Origin: Comamonas sp. NLF-1-9
Lineage (GTDB): Bacteria; Pseudomonadota; Gammaproteobacteria; Burkholderiales; Burkholderiaceae_C
Assembly (NCBI RefSeq): GCF_019195435.1
Contig: NZ_CP078069.1
Coordinates: 1,674,001 to 1,738,000 of the forward strand
Direction of reading: 5' to 3'
Length of the DNA stretch: 64,000 nucleotides
The translations under genes and the position numbers were made by a program. Of this stretch, positions 45,603 through 53,027 are shown piece by piece. Within the stretch, counting starts at the first letter, position 1. Each line of letters starts with the position of its first letter. Under the pieces are notes generated by a model. That model was not told the origin of the DNA, made no database searches, and was given only the letters and a program-made list of their open reading frames with translations.

Positions 45603-45702
45603 GGGTATCTTTGCAACGAAGCTGTTACTGGCAAAAAGATACCCCAAAAAGTACCCCATTTGACCCCTGCCTTCATGTGCACGGCACTGCACGTCAGTGC
45701 AT
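45603..45702. promoter_or_regulatory. Second copy of the integrase upstream region
   Basis: GGGTATCTTT (45603) and AAAGATACCCC (about 45636) form the same inverted repeat seen before the intact integrase (54265-54306), followed by CTTCATGTGCACGGCACTGCACG. It probably represents the integrase promoter and arm-type binding sites of the lost element. Confidence 0.65.
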
Positions 45703-45736
45703 TAAAAAACCCCGTAAGTCTTTGATCTTGCGGGGT
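45703..45736. terminator. Bidirectional terminator, left copy
   Basis: ACCCCGTAAG (45709-45718) pairs with CTTGCGGGGT (45727-45736; one G-U pair) across 8 nt, with A-run on the left and T-run on the right. It is a copy of the tRNA-Ser(GCT) terminator at 54365. Confidence 0.75.
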
Positions 45737-45778
45737 CTTTTTGCACGGTAGTGCACGGTATTTCAGCTATCCCTGGCG
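45731..45778. repeat. Left attachment repeat (attL)
   Basis: 48 bp identical to 54393-54440, ending CTATCCCTGGCG. After it the left copy reads ACGAAGGGAT, matching the tRNA 3' part with three bases missing. It marks the left boundary of the integrated element. Confidence 0.85.
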
Positions 45779-46200
45779 ACGAAGGGATGCACAAGATGCC
45801 TTGAAACCCGCATAAATGCTGGATTTCTTGTTTTTTGATTCCAGGCATACCCGGAAATATACCCTCGGGCTCCCTGCATTCATGTGCACGACCGCAACCA
45901 AAAAGGTGGCCACCGCCTCATCCCGTTGACCGTCGGAATGCCCGCTGGTGGCCTTGCCTCGCTCGGGTAGCGCGCGGCGCGGGTTTGCTAGGCTGGCGTG
46001 TCTTTCCTGACTGCGCCAGCCCGTGTTTTTTGCAGCTCCCGCCGCGCAAACACTTGCTTGCTCCTAGCAGCCGTAAGGCGTCCCTTGGAGCGCGGCCAGC
46101 GAGCAAGACAAGAACTCTTCGGCCTGGGTGCACCGCCATGGTTCTATGCCCTCCCGGCTGGCTATGGCGCTGCTATCTCGCCAGCCGGGAATCTTTGAAA
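45779..46200. other. Non-coding left end of the element
   Basis: 422 bp without a supported gene. At 45847-45890 is a third, partial copy of the integrase arm sequence (ATACCCGGAAA, then CCCTGCATTCATGTGCACG), likely the second arm of the attachment site. A 10-bp perfect hairpin (46153-46162 with 46180-46189, CCCGGCTGGC/GCCAGCCGGG) lies just after the capsid stop. It lacks a T-run but may stop the late transcript. Confidence 0.6.
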
Positions 46201-47325
46201 TCAGCTCACGGTGGCGTCTTTGATGGCGCAGAAAGCATCCATGCGCCTGGGCGCGATGCCCACCTCCGCGCGGGCAATGACGCGCACCGCCCCATCCGTG
46301 GCCAGGGTCACGGCGTCGACCATCAAATCGACCGCCGCAGGCCCCCAAAAGCCGACGTAGAACTCGCTCAGGTCGCCAAACAGCAGCGCCGCGCAGTTGG
46401 TCGTAGAGCCCTTGGTCAGGTCCTCCGGCATCGCGCTCGAGATGGCCACGGGGTAGCCCAGAATATCGGCGCCCTCGAACAGCATGTAGGCGTCGTTCTT
46501 GGCGGTGGTGCGCAGCTTCTTCGCAAGCTTGGGGCTCACCAGCCAGCGCGGCGTTAGCAGGCCGCCAGCGGCGCCAGCTGCCACGGAAAATTCAACGTCT
46601 ACCAGGTCTTTGAATGTGATCGCGCCGCCGTTGGCGCCAAGGCTGTGCACCTTCAGGCCGGAGTGTCCCAATATCCCCTTGGGCTCCTTGACCCCGTCTC
46701 CCTTGAGAGCCGCCGAGTCGATCGCGGCGCCAAGGCGGTTTGCAATCTCCCGGCGCAGCAGTCCGTCCAAGTCTATCTCGGTATCTGCCAGCAAGCGGCG
46801 CGAGACGATCAGCTCCATGGTGATGGTTTTGGGGACAAGCGTTGCCAGCTCAAAAGCGGGCGTCGTGGTGGCCGCCGCCGAGTCCCCTTCCCCAACCCAC
46901 TCCGCGCCCCCGGTGACGCCGTTCAAGTAGGGCAGAGAAAGGCTTCCACGTTTCAGGCCGGAAATCACGGTGGCCCCGCCTCCGACTACTTCGGAGGTCG
47001 GCAGCAGGCTTACCTCGGCGTCGCCCGAAACCGTGTTTTCGACAAGCGCTGCTGTGTTGCTCGTCGAGAGATCGCGCGTCAGCGCCAGCAGGGGCACCCA
47101 CGTGCCCAGCGGGCTATCGCCACTGCGCCGGCGAAGTGCCGCGTTGACGTCGGCATAGGCTGCGACAACGCCCTGATCTACCGGGCGCGGCGGGTATTCC
47201 ATGCGGCTGCAAATCAGGTCAGCAAGGCTCAGTCTGCCGCGATTGCTGCGAACGAAAATTCCCTGTGCGCCGGCTTCCGCCTTGACCTCGCGCGTCAATT
47301 TTCCAAGGGTTGCGAAGTTGACCAT
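46201..47325 (-). CDS. HK97-type phage major capsid protein
   Basis: 374 residues. The core has the HK97-fold order: PTSEVVGGGATVISGLKRGSLSLPYLNG, then TLVPKTITMELIVSRRLL, LRREIANRLGAAIDSAALKGDG...PKGIL, then WLVSPKLAKKL and FGDLSEFYVGFWG, ending in the P-domain-like VRVIARAEVGI. A scaffold/delta region of up to about 90 residues lies N-terminal. No protease or portal gene accompanies it, unlike a normal head operon. ATG 47325 fits best, though its ribosome site is weak. It may remodel or substitute a helper's capsid (inference). Confidence 0.85.
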   Translation of the reverse strand: MVNFATLGKLTREVKAEAGAQGIFVRSNRGRLSLADLICSRMEYPPRPVDQGVVAAYADVNAALRRRSGDSPLGTWVPLLALTRDLSTSNTAALVENTVSGDAEVSLLPTSEVVGGGATVISGLKRGSLSLPYLNGVTGGAEWVGEGDSAAATTTPAFELATLVPKTITMELIVSRRLLADTEIDLDGLLRREIANRLGAAIDSAALKGDGVKEPKGILGHSGLKVHSLGANGGAITFKDLVDVEFSVAAGAAGGLLTPRWLVSPKLAKKLRTTAKNDAYMLFEGADILGYPVAISSAMPEDLTKGSTTNCAALLFGDLSEFYVGFWGPAAVDLMVDAVTLATDGAVRVIARAEVGIAPRRMDAFCAIKDATVS

Positions 47326-47386
47326 TGTTCTGTGCACTTGCTGACGATGGCTCAATCTTCGCGCGCGCGTCGCGAAGCGGATGCAG

Positions 47387-47830
47387 CTACTTGCTTCCGG
47401 CGAGCAACTGCCCGTAGCGCCGCCGGGTCTTTGGCAACCGGCCCGCCCCGGCTCGCGCCGCGTGCCACAGCATTTTCTGCAGCGCATCGGCATGCGCGGG
47501 CGGCTCCGACAAATCCCACCAGCACGGCCATTGCCGCGCCATGAAGCGCTGCACGGCTTGATGCAGGCGCCGCGCCCGCACCGCGCGATCAGCGAAGTTT
47601 GCGCCTACCAACTCACTGGCTTGCAGCAAGTACCAGTCCCGCACCTGGCGCTGCGCATGCTCTGGATTGGCGGGCAGGCCAAGGCATTGCGAGAGGCTGG
47701 GAAAGCGCTTTCGGCCGGTGCCAGCGCCGCACGTCGCGGAAGCATTTGACCAGGCCGTGAAGGCGCGCTGCAGGTGTGCCAGGGCCTCGGGGCTGGGGTC
47801 GCCAGCAAGCACGTCAATCAGCCACTGCAT
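47387..47830 (-). CDS. Hypothetical protein between capsid and terminase genes
   Basis: 147 residues, not recognised. It is tryptophan-rich (WYLLQASELVG; ARQWPCWWDL), basic at the C-terminus (RLPKTRRRYGQLL) and mainly helical. GGAGG lies 5 bases before the ATG, and the gene overlaps the end of the terminase gene by 17 bp, so it is a real co-translated gene. The position suggests a packaging or head-assembly role. Confidence 0.65.
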   Translation of the reverse strand: MQWLIDVLAGDPSPEALAHLQRAFTAWSNASATCGAGTGRKRFPSLSQCLGLPANPEHAQRQVRDWYLLQASELVGANFADRAVRARRLHQAVQRFMARQWPCWWDLSEPPAHADALQKMLWHAARAGAGRLPKTRRRYGQLLAGSK

Positions 47831-48290
47831 GATCGCCTCCGATCACAACCGGCGCCCTGGCCAGGTCGTACAGCGCCGCGTGTATCTCGTCATCGAGCGC
47901 CCGGCGCACCGCGTCTGCGTCGCTCTCTGCGGCCAGCTCCTGCGCCAGGCGTGCAGGCAGTTGCATCAGTCGGTCGCGTGTGGATGCCAGCAGCGACGCA
48001 AGGCCGGCGCGCACGACCTGCAGGCGGATCAGCTCGCCCTGATCCTCGGCAAGCCTCAGCTCCTCGCGGCTGGCCTGGGCAGCCAGCAAACGGGCGCGCT
48101 CGCTGGTGACCTCCGGCGTATCGGCACGACCTGCAGCCACGGCGCGCAAGTGCGCGGTGTAGCTGCTGACTTGATCGGCAACCGTGGTGCCGGCGATGAC
48201 GCCCTCGGAGATCAACTGGCTTACGCGGCCCTGGGTGACGCCGATCAGCTGGCCTAGCTCGGCTTGTGTGATGCTCACTGCAAAATCCAT
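47814..48290 (-). CDS. Small terminase subunit, Nu1-like
   Basis: 158 residues. The N-terminal winged helix (VSITQAELGQLIGVTQGRVSQLISEGVI) resembles phage lambda Nu1-type packaging recognition proteins. It is followed by a long charged helix (SERARLLAAQASREELRLAEDQGEL) and a C-terminal helix for oligomerisation or large-subunit contact. GGAG is 7 bases before the ATG. With no large subunit in the element, this protein would have to redirect a helper's packaging motor, a known satellite strategy. Confidence 0.8.
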   Translation of the reverse strand: MDFAVSITQAELGQLIGVTQGRVSQLISEGVIAGTTVADQVSSYTAHLRAVAAGRADTPEVTSERARLLAAQASREELRLAEDQGELIRLQVVRAGLASLLASTRDRLMQLPARLAQELAAESDADAVRRALDDEIHAALYDLARAPVVIGGDHAVAD

Positions 48291-48308
48291 AGCATTACTC
48301 CAACAAAT

Positions 48309-48791
48309 TTACTCACCCACTAGCGCGCAGCCGGGGTCGCGATTACCCGCAAGGCCACCCCCCCGGAAGGACCCGTCAGCCTGCGCGCGCTCGATCAGCG
48401 CGGCGCGCTCGGGCTCTGGCAGCTTGGCCAGCGCATCAAGCTCTACGCCCTTGTCAAGGCTGGTGCCGGCGATGCGGCGCAGGTCATCGCCAAGGGCATC
48501 GGCGCGGGCAAGGTGACGGTTGATGTCGCGCTTCGACTCGCCAGACACCGCCGCCGTGTCGGCAGCGAACGATTGCGTTTGCTGTGGCGACTTCTTCCGG
48601 CCCAGTGCGTCTGCTGGTTGATGGGTGGGACAAGTTGTCCCACCCATCTCTTCACCCGGATGCAACGCCTCCCAAATCTGCCTGCGCCGCTTGATGGCCT
48701 GCGCGCGCTGCCTTGCCGACCGTGCGGTCACGCGAGCGCGCAAGCGGAACCACCGGGAAAAACTGGAAAAACTGGAATAACACGGTTTCAT
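48309..48791 (-). CDS. ParB-like protein fragment, C-terminal half only
   Basis: 160 residues from ATG 48791. From about residue 18 (RARVTARSARQRAQAIKRRRQIWEALHPG) through SKRDINRHLARADALGDDLRRIAGTSLDKGVELDALAKLPEPERAALIERA it matches the C-terminal part of ParB/Spo0J-like proteins of mobile elements. The ParB nuclease/CTPase N-domain is missing. The first 16 residues (MKPCYSSFSSFSRWF) are translated out of the iteron block, so repeat growth may have truncated an older gene and created a new start. Its functionality is uncertain. Confidence 0.55.
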   Translation of the reverse strand: MKPCYSSFSSFSRWFRLRARVTARSARQRAQAIKRRRQIWEALHPGEEMGGTTCPTHQPADALGRKKSPQQTQSFAADTAAVSGESKRDINRHLARADALGDDLRRIAGTSLDKGVELDALAKLPEPERAALIERAQADGSFRGGGLAGNRDPGCALVGE

Positions 48792-48968
48792 GCGGGTTTG
48801 CGGGCACCCCCCCTTTGTGACGAACCGGGAAAAACCCATGCTCCGGCCGTCGTCCTGCTCGGTTTTTCCCGGTTTTTCCGGTTCGTCACAAACCCCCACC
48901 CCCTCGCAAAGCCGCGCCAGCTGGTGTTTTTCCAGTTTTTCCAGTTTTTCCAGTTTTTCCCGGTGGTT
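48748..48968. repeat. Iteron block with nested inverted repeats, candidate replication origin
   Basis: A perfect 29-bp inverted repeat joins 48748-48776 and 48940-48968. Inside it a perfect 15-bp inverted repeat joins 48814-48828 (TTTGTGACGAACCGG) and 48878-48892. Both arms are built from a 9-10 bp unit, TTTTTCCAG or TTTTTCCCG, with about six forward and four reverse copies. An AT-rich tract follows at 48985-49030. This sits directly after the replication ATPase gene, where P4-like and PICI-like satellites place their origin. Origin activity is inferred. Confidence 0.75.
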
Positions 48969-48984
48969 TGGCTTGTACGCTTGC

Positions 48985-49030
48985 AAGTTATTGAAAAGAA
49001 AGAACATTTCAAAATTACCTTATTGCAATC
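48985..49030. other. AT-rich tract beside the iterons
   Basis: Strikingly AT-rich (TTATTGAAAAGAAAG, then CATTTCAAAATTACC) in a high-GC element, between the iteron block and the DUF3987 stop. Compatible with a DNA-unwinding element. Confidence 0.5.
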
Positions 49031-49037
49031 TCTGGAA

Positions 49038-50591
49038 CTACTGGTGGAACAGGCGCGGGTTGATCAGCCAGACGGAGCTGGCGCGAGCACCTGGGTTCTT
49101 CTTTGTGGTGTGCCGGATGCAGCGGTTGGCCTGCAAGCGGCGCAGGGCCTCCTGCAGGCGCTCCAGCTTGGTGAACCGCCCGTGCAGTTCGCGGTGCGCG
49201 GCGGACTGCAGGAACTCGCCGCACGACTGGCGCAGCACCCACTGCAACAGATAGTCCGCGTCGCGGTCTGCCTGATCGGCTGCCAATAGCCGGAAGGCCA
49301 GCCGGGCATGGGGCACCAGCGCCAGGCACAGCCGCACCGCTTGCTGCATGGTGGTCTCGGAAACCTCCTGGGCATCGATGCCGCTGGTGACGAACTCGAA
49401 CAGTGCAGCCACACGCGCAGCCAGGCCGGCCAGCTTTGCGCCCCAATCGCTGATGGCGGCCAGCTCGGCGCCGGGCGCAAGTTCATCCTCGACCCACTGC
49501 GCAAACTGGAACCAGACCTCCAGCGCGCCAGGCGACAGGATGACGATGCCGGGCTTGGTGTGCGGGCCTTCGGTCGCCACGTCGGGCAGCAGGCCGGCCA
49601 GCCCGGCCTCGTAGGCCTGGCGCACGTCATCCGGCACGGCGCTGTACTTGCGCACGTTGCGCCCGCCCACGAACTGCCCCGGCAGCGCGAAGGCAAAACG
49701 CGCCATCAGGCCCGATGCACGAAAGCGCGTCGAACCGGCCGCTTCGTTGAGTAGATCGGGCTGCAGCAGCAAGCCCAGCGCGACGGCCGCACGATCCACA
49801 TAGGCAGCGCGCCCTGCGCGTGTGACGCGCACCGCGCCGCCGGAAAAGCCCTCGAGCAACACGTCCAACGACGGGCCGCCAGAACCGCCATAGGACGCGG
49901 TCAGGGTGCTGAACAGCCCGCCCTCGGCCGCGAGCACGGCAGCGCGCCCGCCCTGTTCGACCAGGACTTGCTGCAACGCCTCCACGGTCACGTCGCCGCT
50001 GAACGCCAGCGGCGCGAACAGCCGCTCCGGCATTTGTTCCTCTTCATGGGCGATCTCGCGGCGCAGCCGCTCGCGCTCTTCGCCGTCGTCGGTTTTGGCG
50101 ATCTTGGCTTGCAAGCCTTTGATGCGGGATTCGCAGGCCATGATGCGGGAATTCACGTCTGCGATCGGCCGGCGCATGCGCTCGCGCGCCTGGCGCTCCC
50201 AGTACTCCAACGGCTCCAGCAGCGAACGTAGAACGGCACTCTTGCGAGCGCCGCTCGGCGCAGCCGTCAAGCTCCAAAACGACAAGCTTTCGATGTAGCC
50301 GCCGTGCACGCGCACCATGCGCCGGCGCTGCACCGCCGTGGCCACCACCGACAGAGCCGTCAGGGCGGACATCGTCACGGGCGTTTGCGTTGCCGCGGCA
50401 AGCGCAGCCACGAACTGCCCCAGCCAGCCGGGCAGCAGATCGGCAGTCAGTTCGGGCGCTGAGGTCGCCCCCATCGTCGGCTGCGGCCAGGCATCAAGTT
50501 CTTGCTGCGCGATCGATTGCGCTATCTGACTGCGCACGGCCTCCAAGCCTTCGGCCTGCGCCAAGTCGTTGAAATCGCTCGCGTCACCCAT
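49038..50591 (-). CDS. DUF3987 (YfjI-like) replication ATPase
   Basis: 517 residues. Walker A is APSGARKS at 111-118 (LTAAPSGARKSAVLRSLLEPLEYWE), typical of DUF3987. A long charged coiled coil follows (about 140-185), then an ATPase core (AEGGLFSTLTASYGG; PDLLNEAAGSTRFRASGLMARFAFALP) and a winged-helix-like C-terminus. It starts MGDASDFNDLAQAEGLEAVR, a motif normally found at the end of a Toprim domain in one fused protein. ATG 50591 overlaps the Toprim stop by 8 bp. Probable helicase/loader for element replication. Confidence 0.85.
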   Translation of the reverse strand: MGDASDFNDLAQAEGLEAVRSQIAQSIAQQELDAWPQPTMGATSAPELTADLLPGWLGQFVAALAAATQTPVTMSALTALSVVATAVQRRRMVRVHGGYIESLSFWSLTAAPSGARKSAVLRSLLEPLEYWERQARERMRRPIADVNSRIMACESRIKGLQAKIAKTDDGEERERLRREIAHEEEQMPERLFAPLAFSGDVTVEALQQVLVEQGGRAAVLAAEGGLFSTLTASYGGSGGPSLDVLLEGFSGGAVRVTRAGRAAYVDRAAVALGLLLQPDLLNEAAGSTRFRASGLMARFAFALPGQFVGGRNVRKYSAVPDDVRQAYEAGLAGLLPDVATEGPHTKPGIVILSPGALEVWFQFAQWVEDELAPGAELAAISDWGAKLAGLAARVAALFEFVTSGIDAQEVSETTMQQAVRLCLALVPHARLAFRLLAADQADRDADYLLQWVLRQSCGEFLQSAAHRELHGRFTKLERLQEALRRLQANRCIRHTTKKNPGARASSVWLINPRLFHQ

Positions 50592-51462
50592 GGCGCACCC
50601 CGCCAAAATTCGGGTACACCACACGCCCGCCCACGGCGCGAGCGGCTGCGGTTGCGCGCGTGAGGCCGGGATTGCCGGGCGTGGCGGCATCGTCATCGGC
50701 GCAGACCACCGCGCGCACGCTCGGGAATTTTTCCCGCAGCGCGCAGGCCACGGGCTCCAAGTTGTTGGCATTGAAGGCCACGGCCACCGGCCAGCCGGTG
50801 GCCTCGTGCAAAGTCGCGCCGGTGGCAAAACCCTCGGCGATCAGCAACGTGTCCACTGGCGCGCCGCCGATCGGGAAATAGCAACCGCGCGTGCGCCCGC
50901 CGGCAAGAAAGCGTTTTTCGCCATCCGGCGAAATGAGTTGCAGGCTCCACAATTTGCCGGCCGTATCGCGCAGCGGCAGTACCAGGTCACCGCGCAGCAT
51001 GCGTGCCCCATGGGGTTTGATCCCTTTTTTCAGCAGGTACGGGTGCGCGGCCAGGGCGAGCGCCGAGCGCCCCAGCAGCACGCGCGCGCGCTCGGCGGCG
51101 TCTGCCTGATCGCGCTCAGATGCGCGCTCACGTGCGGCCTGGGCGGCGCGCAGACGCTCGCGCATGGCGGCGTACTCGGCGGGGCTGCATGGCGTGGCGC
51201 GCCTGGGTGACCATGTGTGCGTGCTGCCAAATTTCCAAGACCCGAAGACGGCGGCCAGCGGGGCGTCGTGGAGAACCAGCCAGCCGTTGCGACTGCCGGG
51301 CTTGTCGCCCACCACGCGAAAGCGCCGCAGGCGGCCATCGGGCACCAGGTCGAGTGCCGCAAACGGCTCGACGCCACGCACGCGCATGGCGGCGCGCAGC
51401 TCCTGCAAGGCGGCGTCGAAGTTGACCGGCTGCGCGCCGGCGGGCATAATTTGATTGGTCAA
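50584..51462 (-). CDS. Toprim-domain primase-like protein
   Basis: 292 residues. An N-terminal module (about 50-100, RFRVVGDKPGSRNGWLVLH) and a charged helix precede the Toprim domain: GKLWSLQLISPDGEKRFLAGGRTRGCYFPIG, catalytic E210 in LLIAEGFATG and D256/D258 in CADDDA. TTG 51462 was chosen because GGGAG lies 7 bases before it; ATG 51447 has no ribosome site. It acts with the DUF3987 protein; the pair is often a single polypeptide in other elements. Confidence 0.83.
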   Translation of the reverse strand: MTNQIMPAGAQPVNFDAALQELRAAMRVRGVEPFAALDLVPDGRLRRFRVVGDKPGSRNGWLVLHDAPLAAVFGSWKFGSTHTWSPRRATPCSPAEYAAMRERLRAAQAARERASERDQADAAERARVLLGRSALALAAHPYLLKKGIKPHGARMLRGDLVLPLRDTAGKLWSLQLISPDGEKRFLAGGRTRGCYFPIGGAPVDTLLIAEGFATGATLHEATGWPVAVAFNANNLEPVACALREKFPSVRAVVCADDDAATPGNPGLTRATAAARAVGGRVVYPNFGGVRHG

Positions 51463-51516
51463 TTTTCAACTCCCGGCCGCTGGCGCACTGCGAATGCCCA
51501 GCGGCTTTTTGGTTGG

Positions 51517-51720
51517 CTACTCGGCGGCTGCGAGTTGCCGCGCGATCCAACGATCGATGGCCTCGCTGTCCCAGCGCGTGCACCGCGCGGACAAGCGAAC
51601 AGGCTGCGGGAACTCGCCGCGTTGAACCGCGTACCAGACCCAGCGGTCAGATCGCTCAATCCGCTGTGCGACGCTGCGAACGCTTTCCAGCCGGCGCGGC
51701 GCCTGATTGGTCGATTCCAT
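51517..51720 (-). CDS. AlpA-family regulator
   Basis: 67-residue winged-helix regulator. RLESVRSVAQRIERSDRWVWYAVQRGEFPQPVRLSARCTRWDSEAIDRWI is the AlpA/excisionase-like pattern. ATG 51720 follows GGAGG. AlpA proteins activate excision and replication of P4-like and PICI elements, so this is the probable master switch. A 140-bp spacer with a GTTGC...GCAAC hairpin precedes it. Confidence 0.9.
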   Translation of the reverse strand: MESTNQAPRRLESVRSVAQRIERSDRWVWYAVQRGEFPQPVRLSARCTRWDSEAIDRWIARQLAAAE

Positions 51721-51860
51721 GTGCTTTTCCTCCAAGGGTTGCGTTGCGTGCATCGGCGTGCAACGGCGCCAAGGATTGCGCGCAGGAGTCCAGTCGGTAA
51801 GGCAAAGCGCTGGACAAGCGTTGCGCGCTGCCGTCAATCAGGCTTGACGCCCGGCGCGAA

Positions 51861-52106
51861 CTACGGCAGCTCCCCGCCCGCTTCCAACGCCTCGGCGCAG
51901 CGCACCAGCAGCGCTGCCACGGCGCGCGCCAGGTCGGGCGCAAGACGAACCATGCAGCTGCCGTCATTTGTGCCCACGCTCAGGTCAACGGCGCGCCAGG
52001 TGCGGCTGGCGGCTACGTTCACATAGCGGCCGCTGGCATCGTCAACATGCTCGAAATCCAGCAGCCGATCTGGGCTCAGCCATTCGGCGTGAGTGAACTT
52101 GACCAT
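51861..52106 (-). CDS. Hypothetical small protein
   Basis: 81 residues (MVKFTHAEWLSPDRLLDFEHVDDASGRYVNV...), not recognised. The ATG was chosen because GGGGAGG lies 7 bases upstream; the gene starts 2 bp after the previous stop. Alpha/beta mixture with a C-terminal helix. Early-gene position. Confidence 0.7.
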   Translation of the reverse strand: MVKFTHAEWLSPDRLLDFEHVDDASGRYVNVAASRTWRAVDLSVGTNDGSCMVRLAPDLARAVAALLVRCAEALEAGGELP

Positions 52107-52108
52107 GA

Positions 52109-52450
52109 TCAATCCTCCCCGCCGCCGGCTTCAAGCTTGCCCTCGAGATCGGCCCTGTCGAGCACGTCGATAGCCTCGAGCGCCAGGGCGTGCACGGCGT
52201 CCGCAAGACCGCTCAGCATGCGCGCTGAAATCCGCAGTCGGTTGTCATCGCCGCAGGCCAGCAAGACCGCTGAAATCGCCTCTATGCCGCGTAGACGCTG
52301 CGCCAGGCGGCGCGCATCGAACGCCCCCAGCCTGACCCCGGCGCTGAAATCGCCGAAGGCCTGCGCCATGTAAATTTCGTGTAGATCGAGCGGTTCAAAG
52401 CCGGCTGCCTCCGGCTCATTGGCGGGCGCTTGGGTTTGGCGCTTGGTCAT
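52109..52450 (-). CDS. Hypothetical helical protein
   Basis: 113 residues, not recognised. It is almost entirely helical after a short disordered start (LHEIYMAQAFGDFSAGVRLGAFDARRLAQRLRGIEAISAVLLACGDDNRLRISARMLSGLADAVH). The start overlaps the upstream stop as ATGA. Part of the tight early operon of the element. Confidence 0.7.
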   Translation of the reverse strand: MTKRQTQAPANEPEAAGFEPLDLHEIYMAQAFGDFSAGVRLGAFDARRLAQRLRGIEAISAVLLACGDDNRLRISARMLSGLADAVHALALEAIDVLDRADLEGKLEAGGGED

Positions 52451-52680
52451 GCTGCACCTCCTTCTGCACCGGCGCGATCGAGACGGCGCAGCGCAGCCAG
52501 CGCCAGGCCGGTTTTGCGCCGGGCGCCTGCCAGATTGCCGCCGGGCTGGCGCAGGTAGTGCAAGGCCACGCTCAGCGCGTTGTGCGCGTCGCCAAAGGCT
52601 TGCAGGGTGTCGGTAGAGGCGCCCGTATCGGGCAGGGAAGGCGCGCCGCTGCGGCTGCGCATGGGGATTACCACGGACAT
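52447..52680 (-). CDS. Hypothetical small helical protein
   Basis: 77 residues (MSVVIPMRSRSGAPSLPDTG...LQAFGDAHNALSVALHYLRQ...TGLALAALRRLDRAG), not recognised. First gene of the early operon, downstream of the 347-bp control region. It resembles the next gene in being helical and alanine-rich, with no visible catalytic motif. Confidence 0.65.
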   Translation of the reverse strand: MSVVIPMRSRSGAPSLPDTGASTDTLQAFGDAHNALSVALHYLRQPGGNLAGARRKTGLALAALRRLDRAGAEGGAA

Positions 52681-53027
52681 GGTTTCATGCTCCTTATCGA
52701 GACCTTGAACCCACCTGCCGCGTTTTCAAGCGCAGCAGGTGGACGGGATGTTGAAAACACGGCGATAAGACCATGCGCCGGGCGTTGCCGATCCGGCCAT
52801 CCCGCCCGAAACCGTGGCCACGGGCGCCGCCCGCAAGCCGTAATCCAGACGTGACGAAACCTCGCTGTCGGGGAGGTTGCGCCGCTTATCGAAGGGGTGT
52901 TTTCAAGCACCAGCCCATCAAAGGGCCGGGGTCAATTATGCACGCCAGCGCGCCGGCGTCAACGCGGCAAGCGCTTGCGGGCGCAGTGCAAAGGTGCAAG
53001 CTTGCACGATTGCCGGTGCGCCCGCCA
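52681..53027. promoter_or_regulatory. Control/leader region with repeated CTTATCG...GTTTTCAA motifs
   Basis: 347 bp without a convincing gene. CTTATCG-N5-GTGTTTTCAA occurs at 52885-52906; its inverse (TTGAAAACAC at 52751-52760 and CGATAAG at 52763-52769) lies 115 bp away; a looser copy (CTTATCG...GTTTTCAA) is at 52692-52730. The two best copies could pair into a long hairpin or serve as operators for the early operon. The ORF across it (52668-52910) has the typical look of the translated P4-type leader and may be fortuitous. Confidence 0.6.

Noticed and set aside
46064..46348. Small minus-strand ORF over the element's left end
   Set aside because: It overlaps the capsid gene in another frame and runs through a perfect hairpin; no recognisable sequence.
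48748..48968. CRISPR array
   Set aside because: Units of 9-10 bp are contiguous and occur in both orientations, without uniform 25-40 bp repeats and unique spacers. They fit iterons.
48792..49007. N-terminal extension of the ParB-like gene (KLEKLEKLEK)
   Set aside because: This peptide is only a translation of the iteron repeats and begins at a non-family start; the ATG at 48791 is enough.
52668..52910. 80-residue ORF upstream of the early operon
   Set aside because: It overlaps the inverted-repeat leader and the next gene's start, is Arg/Pro-rich, and lacks a ribosome site. The region is better read as regulatory, though P4-type leader peptides look similar.
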